Assembly (NCBI GenBank): GCA_946965045.2
Contig: OX337230.1
Span: 3,720,001 to 3,784,000, forward strand
Reading direction: 5' to 3'
DNA length: 64,000 nt
Source: Epithemia pelagica
Taxonomy: Eukaryota; Bacillariophyta; Bacillariophyceae; Surirellales; Surirellaceae
In this document: piece after piece, positions 20,301 to 27,900 of the stretch
Layout: every line of letters starts with the position of its first letter
Numbering within the stretch: position 1 is the first letter of the stretch
Made by a program: the position numbers and the translations under genes
Notes under the pieces: generated by a model
What the model was told of the DNA's origin: nothing
What the model saw: the letters and a program-made list of their open reading frames with translations, nothing else
Databases searched by the model: none

Positions 20301-22994
20301 TCACCCACCCACTCCGGTCGCACTCCTCTTGAGGCTCTCTCCGGACGCCCACCCGACATTACTCATCTCTTGTTCTTTCCTTTCTGGGATGAGGTTTACT
20401 ACCGTGTCGACCCCGCTGAACCCAATTCCGGTTCATATCCATCTTCTTCTGATGAGAAACTTGGCCACTGGGTTGGTTTTGCTCACAACGTTGGTGATTC
20501 TTTTACTTGGAAGATTCTCACCCAGGATAACCAGATAATCTACCGTTCTGCCGTTCGCCGTGTTGAATCCACTACACCTAACCTACGTGTGGATCGACCT
20601 TCAGGGGAGGATTCGTCTGAGAAGGATGACAATGATAAGCAAGCTGACACTGTCTTCATTCGCAGTGATAGTGAAGATCCATCCAAACCAATGCCCACGA
20701 TCGATTTTGACGACATGATAGGACGCACATTCCTATGCGACACAGAAGAAAATGGGGAGCGACACCGTGCACGTGTCATCAAACGAGTCATTGATCTTAA
20801 TGAAGAAGCAACGAAACAGGAAGAACGTGTCAAGTACATCTACCGAAAGACAAATTCTGATGTTGATGAGATGATATCCTATAATCAACTCATGGAGTAT
20901 ATCGAACGAGATAACCAAGCTCAAACCTCTGGAGATAATCTTTTCAGGTTCAGGGACGTCATTGCCCATCAAGGCCCACTGAACACAACTGATCCAGATT
21001 ACAAGGGGAGCAAATATAATTTGCTTGTTGATTGGGAAACTGGGGAGACTACCTATGAACCTTTATCACTCATCGCCAATGATGATCCGATCACTGTAGC
21101 AATTTATGGAAAGAAACATGATTTACTCAACGAACCTGGATGGAAGCATTTGAAACGTTATGTCAAAACAAGCAAACGTCTCATTCGAGCAGCCAAACAG
21201 TCAAGGATTAAACAAGTTCACCATTCCGTCAAGTATAAGTTTGGATTCCAAGTACCACGCAATTATGAGGAAGCTGTCGCTCTTGATAAACAACATGGCA
21301 ACACAAAGTGGCAAGATGCAACAGAATTAGAATTTTCACAGATCCAGTCCTACAAGACATTCAAGGATTTTGGGAAAGCCATCTTCATTAAAGGGAAAGT
21401 ATCCAATGCACCTGAAGGATATCATAAGATACGTGTACATCTTGTCTTTGACGTAAAACATGATGGACGACATAAAGCAAGACTTGTCGCAGATGGACAT
21501 CTCACAAAAGAACCTGTTGAGACAATCTATTCAGGTGTTGTTTCCATTCGCAACCTCCGCATTGCCTTATTCCTGGGTACTTTGAATGACTTGGAAATAT
21601 GGGGAGCAGATATTGGAAACGCATATCTGGAAGCCTTGACAGGGGAGAAAATTTTCATTGTCGCAGGACCTGAATTCAAGGAATTAGAAGGTCACATCCT
21701 GATTATATACAAGGCACTTTATGGATTGAAGTCATCAGGCGCACGCTGGCATGATGTCTTATTCGATGTTTTGACAGACATGGGATTTTCACCAAGCAAA
21801 GCAGATCCGGATATCTGGATGAGGAAGGCACCTGGAGAAGACTGTTACGAATACATTGCCGTATACGTTGATGACTTAGCCATTATTTCTACTGATCCTG
21901 GGAATATCTGCAAGATCCTGAAGGAGAAATACAACTTCAAACTCAAAGGAGATGGACCTATTGATTTTCACTTGGGATGTTGTTACACCAAGGATTCTGA
22001 TGGAACATTAGTAGCAGATCCAAGACGCTACATTGGTAAGATGATGGACACTTTCGAACGAATCTTCAAGGAGAAACCCAAGAAAGCCAAAACACCTCTT
22101 ATTGGTGGAGACCATCCTGAATTGGATGATTCTGAGCTCCTTGATGAAGAAGGTACTAACCATTTCCAAACTCTGATTGGACAACTCCAATGGGTGATCA
22201 CTATTGGTCGTTTCGACGTCTTCACCGCTACAATGACGCTATCACGCTTTCGTGCTGCTCCGAGGAAAGGACATCTTGATAGAGCCAAGCGTATCTATGG
22301 ATACCTTGCACATCTCCCAGAAGGCGCAATCAGATTTAGGATTGGAGAGCCTGATTATTCAAGTCTTCCTACCCAAGAATTTGATTGGACTCGCACTGTC
22401 TATTCGAATGCAAGTGAACGTATTCCTGAAGACTGCCCAACACCTCTTGGCCGCTATGTTACCACAACTCATTATGTTGATGCCAATCTCATGCATGACA
22501 TAGTCACTGGTAAATCCGTCACTGCTGTTCTACATTTGTTGAACGGAACACCTATTGACTGGTACAGCAAGAGACAGAGCACGGTGGAAACTGCTACCTA
22601 TGGATCCGAGTTTGTGGCTGCAAGGACAGCAATAGATCAGATTACAGAATTACGACATTCTCTCCGCTACCTTGGAGTACCTATCCGAGAGCGAAGTTAC
22701 ATGTACGGAGATAACAGATCTGTTGTGCTCAATGCAACCGTTCCTCATTCCATATTATCCAAGAGACACCATCTTCTGTCATACCACCGAGTTCGTGAAG
22801 CCATCGCAGCAAAGTATGTTGCATTCTACTGGAAAGATGGAAAGACCAACCCTGCCGATATCCTTAGCAAACATTGGGATTTCGTATCTATTTGGCCCAT
22901 GCTCAAGCCATTGTTGTTTTGGAAAGGAGAAGTTCAAGACCTCAACAAATCCAATGATGACAAGGCTGAAACGACGAGTTGTGGGGAGTGTTAG
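17307..22994 (+). CDS. Element A gag-pol polyprotein (copia/CoDi type)
   Basis: 1895 residues from a CACCATGG start. Order: Gag-like alpha-helical region (1-560) with no visible CCHC knuckle; protease around 576 with LIDRGANGG, where the usual D-S/T-G is D-R-G; integrase core with Asp in VATDSVFSD (about 862), Asp in LISDGGSS (about 924) and Glu in NKAENRYQ (about 955); reverse transcriptase with YVDDLAI (about 1519); RNase H with YVDANLMHD (about 1721) and YGDNRS (about 1800). The N-terminal integrase HHCC finger is not apparent. Integrase before RT marks Ty1/copia. The stop TAG (22992-22994) lies inside the 3' LTR, six bases from its start. The frame is uninterrupted, so the element may be active except for its ORF1. 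Confidence 0.93.
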   Translation: MDPQSPKTPTTPKGEDNQDNVSDTDLFDHIIFTVCQFFTKERADYLMKWMKYHGFENITHVISYMQTNTEESMKELTQYKVNKQTHDLQGPTRQQIKLLAYWATYKTNEIQDELSNSDWMNLTRKEFNTWRINTDFSKGPPSQVPVSPMKSPSSVKSVSTVTAASQSQQDLTAFRKVTKRDATAYEVFKDERYYDSFWRVFKTTAKAQGLSNVLNFKYTPPHDDEYAEELFQEQQVFLYSVLVRIIQTDQGRAYVREHEHDEDARAVLQKLHSLHTESDLAKREVLHLTNYISNLRLDDTWRGTTRQFLLHFQEQLRLLDNLVTLSDRIPDHTRMTFLMQAVEKVPDLRRVKILDNVVNTKSGAKSLCYQSYFRLLLDAAYDHDQATQSSVHSRRRHVKQHESLYGQDIDADITSQDDMEYHVHNTKATSESPSSSSKVSLPSDLWFKLSEEDRKLIIEYNKMIQAPSSTTPRTVQTHALDIDPEPDPDPNQVASDDDSPGVVPEHSDDSDPVTQFINQAMTTDINHPATDLTSVLSNAKSKTSKKVTFKANMHKQAGHVPRYLFSRKSTLPGNQLIDRGANGGLAGSDMRILSKTGRHITIVGIDNHELTGLPVVTCAAKFETNDGPIVGIFNEYAYYGKGLSIHAPGQFEHFGLAVDERSVKVDGKQRITTLDGRAIPLHIKDGLAYIHSLGIPSDDDMDTLPQIIFTSPDTWGPGVLDHSYSPTPSDNDPDWKHVKTDGSMSNHPYDNYGEYTDRVVCNLNLLLDLPYDHGPDDAPFFSIYADAEGNDPTLHASVHRRYQDAYDWKKFRPFFGWQSEDVIADTFKHTTRNGSITFDHDTLKKHFKARNPVLNIPRRHEPVATDSVFSDTPAVDHGGKVAQIFVGRDTLVTDIYGIKSTKQFVNTLQDNIRFRGAMETLISDGGSSLISQKVKDILCTLLIGEYRSEPYHQHQNKAENRYQTVKRMTNALMNATGCPANTWLLCLEYVCDLLNHTSSPTHSGRTPLEALSGRPPDITHLLFFPFWDEVYYRVDPAEPNSGSYPSSSDEKLGHWVGFAHNVGDSFTWKILTQDNQIIYRSAVRRVESTTPNLRVDRPSGEDSSEKDDNDKQADTVFIRSDSEDPSKPMPTIDFDDMIGRTFLCDTEENGERHRARVIKRVIDLNEEATKQEERVKYIYRKTNSDVDEMISYNQLMEYIERDNQAQTSGDNLFRFRDVIAHQGPLNTTDPDYKGSKYNLLVDWETGETTYEPLSLIANDDPITVAIYGKKHDLLNEPGWKHLKRYVKTSKRLIRAAKQSRIKQVHHSVKYKFGFQVPRNYEEAVALDKQHGNTKWQDATELEFSQIQSYKTFKDFGKAIFIKGKVSNAPEGYHKIRVHLVFDVKHDGRHKARLVADGHLTKEPVETIYSGVVSIRNLRIALFLGTLNDLEIWGADIGNAYLEALTGEKIFIVAGPEFKELEGHILIIYKALYGLKSSGARWHDVLFDVLTDMGFSPSKADPDIWMRKAPGEDCYEYIAVYVDDLAIISTDPGNICKILKEKYNFKLKGDGPIDFHLGCCYTKDSDGTLVADPRRYIGKMMDTFERIFKEKPKKAKTPLIGGDHPELDDSELLDEEGTNHFQTLIGQLQWVITIGRFDVFTATMTLSRFRAAPRKGHLDRAKRIYGYLAHLPEGAIRFRIGEPDYSSLPTQEFDWTRTVYSNASERIPEDCPTPLGRYVTTTHYVDANLMHDIVTGKSVTAVLHLLNGTPIDWYSKRQSTVETATYGSEFVAARTAIDQITELRHSLRYLGVPIRERSYMYGDNRSVVLNATVPHSILSKRHHLLSYHRVREAIAAKYVAFYWKDGKTNPADILSKHWDFVSIWPMLKPLLFWKGEVQDLNKSNDDKAETTSCGEC

Positions 22995-23771
22995 AATTCT
23001 CACCGTCTATGGTGGTTAGATTCTACATCTCATCGATTCCCCATGTCACATAGCCTCGTGCTATCGCATCATGCCATCTAGCTTCGAGCTATGTTCCCTA
23101 GCTTCGCGCTATATCGACCTATATTTCTTCGCAAATCATGAAAAGTGAGAATAGATTGACGAACTCACTCTCAAGACTAAACTGGGTCGTGCGGTATTAC
23201 AACGGACATAAATTTGGCCGTTGCTCGGACATTATACTAACGCCCTAAGCGTACGCGCCCAAAATCATCGAGCGCGCTCAAGCGACATCCGAGCGCTATC
23301 GGCATCTATCCGATCCAACGGTCTAAGTATCCCAAGCACGACACACGATCACGCGAGACCATATTTCCATTCCCACAATCTCCAAATTGTCAACAAGCTG
23401 CGCGCCATGAAAACAACTATGCCAACCCAAAGCAAGAGCTGTTGACCCTGTATATGTTATCCGCCCACATATACATGTCATATACATCACATGAATCGAC
23501 TCCAACTATTCCAAACCTGTTGCCGCCAAGAACCTATGACACATGACCCTTGGCAGGACCGAACATTTCACGTAGACCTATCGTAGTAATCAACACACAA
23601 TCTAACAATATCACCATTTATCACATCTTCTTTTGTGTCCCGACTATCCTTCTGATAGACTTCGACTTGCTTGCTTCTCTGACCCTGAGAAGCTTGTATC
23701 GGTTGGTGACCTACATGATTGTCTGCTCTACCGAGCATCAATGTCCCTACGATTCAGAAAGAATTGTAACA
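22989..23771 (+). repeat. LTR 2 (783 bp), shared by elements A and B
   Basis: Same length and termini as LTR 1. A purine tract, GTGGGGAG, immediately precedes it and is the probable polypurine primer of element A. The following GATTAACAGTCTC should hold the primer-binding site of element B, but I could not match it to a specific tRNA. Confidence 0.95.
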
Positions 23772-23807
23772 GATTAACAGTCTCAAAGCTTATTTCCTTG
23801 TGGTTTC

Positions 23808-24587
23808 ATGGATACTAACGAGATTATCACTCCTGTACGACAGATCTATCGAGCCAACCTGCATCCCGGGCAGCCCGATACCCTGGTGCAGCAGGAACTG
23901 GTGCCGACGCCGAAGGCAGCCAACACATCGGTCAACATCTCCGTCGACAGTTCCAACAGCAACCCATTCGAGACTCCAACCCAGCCTCACGCTCCGATCC
24001 CTGCGCCGTTGCTTCGGCCCCCGAGTCCGCCTCGTCGGCTCGTCCCTTCTCGATCCCGTCGTACCACCCGGTTGATTGCTGATCATATCAAGTACTTCCG
24101 CCAACCAACTTGTTCGACCTTCGATCCCGAGATCATCCGTGGGGAGACCCAGATCGAACGCCAGTTCCAATCGGTGACCCACATCGTCGACCAAGAAGAC
24201 ATTGACCGTCTGAACGACCAACTTCATCGTTCTCCGAGGCGTCGCCTCATCTTTGCCGCCCTCTCGGGCAACCCCATCCGTACTGTCCATCTCCGCTTCC
24301 TAACCTTCGAGCGCCCAACTGGATACTACAATACCATCCACGTCGTGAACGCGACGACTTGCCCTCTGCCTCCTAACGTTGTACGCCTAGATAACTACGT
24401 TGCCTACATCCACGAGGTCCATACCATCGAGGACCATCGTGCAACTATCTACCCTTTGCGTACCGAGGTCGAGAACCACCTGGCTGAAGGTGATACCCCT
24501 TCTTCTGTTGCTTGTGCTGCCCCATCTGAGCCTGGAAGCGACTCTGATCATTCGGAAGAGGGTGAGGATTCGGAGACCGAAACTTAA
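23808..24587 (+). CDS. Element B leading ORF (ORF1), 259 residues, unknown
   Basis: An intact frame between the 5' LTR and gag-pol, not normally present in Ty1/copia elements. Residues 1-60 are polar, about 60-100 are Pro/Arg-rich (RPPSPPRRL, PSRSRRTTR), and 110-225 contain a mixed region with HIVDQEDIDRLNDQL, RRRLIFAALSGNP and VHLRFLTFERPTGYY. The tail is acidic and Ser-rich (EPGSDSDHSEEGEDSETET). There is no zinc knuckle, signal peptide or membrane segment. The basic middle could bind nucleic acid, compensating for the missing Gag knuckle; that is speculation. It starts 36 nt after the LTR end and is in a different frame from gag-pol. Confidence 0.8.
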   Translation: MDTNEIITPVRQIYRANLHPGQPDTLVQQELVPTPKAANTSVNISVDSSNSNPFETPTQPHAPIPAPLLRPPSPPRRLVPSRSRRTTRLIADHIKYFRQPTCSTFDPEIIRGETQIERQFQSVTHIVDQEDIDRLNDQLHRSPRRRLIFAALSGNPIRTVHLRFLTFERPTGYYNTIHVVNATTCPLPPNVVRLDNYVAYIHEVHTIEDHRATIYPLRTEVENHLAEGDTPSSVACAAPSEPGSDSDHSEEGEDSETET

Positions 24588-24907
24588 TTACTCATAGTTA
24601 ACTCCCGTCCTCTCAAAACCTTTCCAAGACTTAAACTAAACGCACATCCGGGTACCCTTGGTCGCACAACACGCCACACATTCCCGTCAAATCGCGAAAA
24701 TTCGGCGAAAATTTGTTGAAACTCGGCGAAAATTTGTCGAAATCAACGGAAATTTCCAGGAGTCGCACATCACAACACACATCCGGGTATCACATACGTG
24801 GTACATACGTGGCACACGTGGTACATCCGGGTTCACATCACATCACACATTAAATAAACCACATCACACCGCACATTAAATAAACATCGAACCAACCAAA
24901 TAACACC
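24588..24907 (+). promoter_or_regulatory. Element B leader between ORF1 and gag-pol
   Basis: As far as I can see identical to the element A leader, with the same duplicated CGGCGAAAATTTGT, CATCCGGGT and CACATTAAATAAAC words before the ATG. Preservation in both copies is expected from youth alone, so it does not prove function. Confidence 0.45.
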
Positions 24908-27900
24908 ATGGATCCTCAATCACCCAAGACACCTACGACTCCTAAGGGAGAAGATAACCAAGACAATGTCTCGGACACAGACCTATTCGACCACATCATA
25001 TTTACTGTCTGCCAATTCTTCACCAAAGAAAGGGCCGACTACTTAATGAAGTGGATGAAATACCATGGTTTTGAGAACAGGATGAAATACCATGGTTTTG
25101 AGAACATTACCCATGTTATCTCGTATATGCAAACTAATACCGAGGAATCCATGAAGGAACTGACACAATACAAGGTCAACAAACAGACACATGATCTACA
25201 AGGCCCCACAAGACAGCAGATCAAGCTCTTGGCTTATTGGGCCACATACAAGACCAATGAAATTCAAGACGAGCTATCCAATAGCGACTGGATGAACCTA
25301 ACGAGGAAAGAGTTCAACACTTGGAGGATCAACACAGATTTCTCTAAGGGACCACCTAGCCAAGTCCCAGTCTCGCCAATGAAGTCACCGTCATCTGTGA
25401 AATCTGTCAGCACAGTTACTGCCGCATCCCAATCTCAACAAGACCTTACAGCATTCAGAAAGGTAACTAAGCGCGACGCAACTGCATATGAGGTATTCAA
25501 GGATGAACGATACTACGATTCATTCTGGCGTGTATTCAAGACTACAGCTAAGGCTCAAGGCCTATCCAACGTTCTGAATTTCAAATACACACCACCCCAT
25601 GATGATGAGTATGCCGAAGAACTTTTTCAAGAGCAACAAGTATTTCTTTACTCCGTTCTTGTCCGTATCATTCAGACTGACCAAGGTCGAGCCTATGTAC
25701 GTGAACATGAACATGATGAAGATGCGCGTGCTGTATTGCAGAAGTTACACTCTTTGCATACCGAATCCGACCTAGCAAAGCGAGAAGTCCTCCATTTAAC
25801 CAACTACATTTCCAACCTACGTCTTGACGACACATGGCGCGGAACAACACGTCAATTTCTTCTACACTTTCAAGAGCAGCTACGTTTGCTAGACAATCTA
25901 GTGACATTGTCTGATCGCATCCCTGATCATACCAGGATGACCTTCCTCATGCAAGCTGTAGAAAAGGTACCTGATCTCCGCCGAGTCAAGATCTTGGATA
26001 ATGTGGTGAACACCAAATCCGGTGCAAAATCCCTTTGCTATCAATCATACTTCCGTCTCCTTCTAGACGCAGCTTATGACCATGATCAAGCAACCCAGTC
26101 ATCTGTTCATAGTCGCCGTCGACATGTCAAACAACATGAATCACTATATGGCCAAGATATAGATGCTGACATAACCTCACAAGATGATATGGAGTATCAT
26201 GTCCACAACACCAAAGCGACATCTGAATCTCCATCCTCTTCGTCCAAGGTTAGTCTACCGAGTGACCTATGGTTCAAACTTTCTGAAGAAGATCGCAAGT
26301 TGATCATTGAGTATAACAAGATGATTCAAGCACCTTCATCAACAACACCGAGGACAGTGCAAACACATGCCCTCGACATTGATCCGGAACCTGATCCTGA
26401 CCCTAACCAAGTTGCATCTGATGACGACTCACCTGGCGTAGTCCCTGAGCATTCAGATGATTCAGATCCGGTTACACAATTCATCAACCAAGCCATGACG
26501 ACTGATATCAATCACCCGGCAACTGACCTGACTAGTGTTCTTTCTAACGCCAAGTCCAAGACGAGCAAGAAGGTTACTTTCAAAGCCAACATGCATAAAC
26601 AAGCAGGACATGTTCCACGCTATCTGTTTTCCAGGAAATCTACTTTACCAGGGAATCAATTGATTGACCGTGGTGCTAATGGAGGACTTGCTGGTTCTGA
26701 CATGCGCATCCTTTCTAAGACTGGCCGCCATATCACTATTGTGGGTATTGATAACCATGAACTTACTGGACTTCCTGTCGTCACATGTGCCGCAAAGTTT
26801 GAGACCAATGACGGACCTATTGTCGGCATCTTCAATGAATATGCTTATTATGGGAAGGGCTTATCTATCCATGCTCCTGGTCAATTCGAGCATTTCGGAC
26901 TTGCTGTTGATGAACGATCTGTTAAAGTTGATGGTAAACAACGCATCACTACACTTGATGGTCGTGCCATACCCCTTCACATCAAGGATGGGTTAGCCTA
27001 CATCCACTCCTTGGGTATCCCCAGCGACGATGACATGGATACCTTACCTCAGATCATTTTCACGTCACCCGACACATGGGGTCCTGGTGTTCTGGACCAT
27101 TCGTATTCTCCCACACCCTCTGACAATGATCCTGATTGGAAACACGTCAAGACTGATGGTAGTATGTCGAACCATCCATATGACAACTATGGGGAGTACA
27201 CTGATCGTGTTGTTTGTAACCTCAATCTCCTTTTGGATCTCCCATACGATCATGGACCTGACGACGCACCCTTCTTTTCTATCTATGCTGACGCAGAAGG
27301 TAATGATCCTACACTTCATGCCTCTGTCCACCGTCGTTACCAGGACGCGTATGACTGGAAGAAGTTCCGTCCATTCTTTGGTTGGCAATCTGAAGATGTT
27401 ATTGCCGATACGTTCAAGCACACTACACGTAATGGTAGCATTACTTTTGACCACGACACCCTCAAGAAACATTTCAAGGCTCGCAATCCGGTCCTTAATA
27501 TACCTCGACGCCATGAACCCGTTGCTACTGACTCGGTTTTCTCCGACACCCCTGCTGTTGACCATGGCGGTAAAGTCGCACAAATCTTTGTTGGTCGAGA
27601 TACTCTGGTTACTGATATCTATGGGATCAAGTCAACCAAACAGTTTGTCAATACTCTTCAGGACAACATCCGGTTTCGTGGTGCCATGGAGACTCTTATC
27701 AGTGATGGTGGTTCATCTCTCATCTCTCAAAAGGTTAAAGACATTCTTCGCACTTTGCTTATTGGGGAGTATCGATCCGAACCTTATCATCAACACCAGA
27801 ATAAGGCTGAAAACCGTTACCAGACCGTTAAACGTATGACCAACGCTCTCATGAATGCCACTGGTTGCCCTGCCAACACCTGGCTTCTTTGCCTTGAGTA

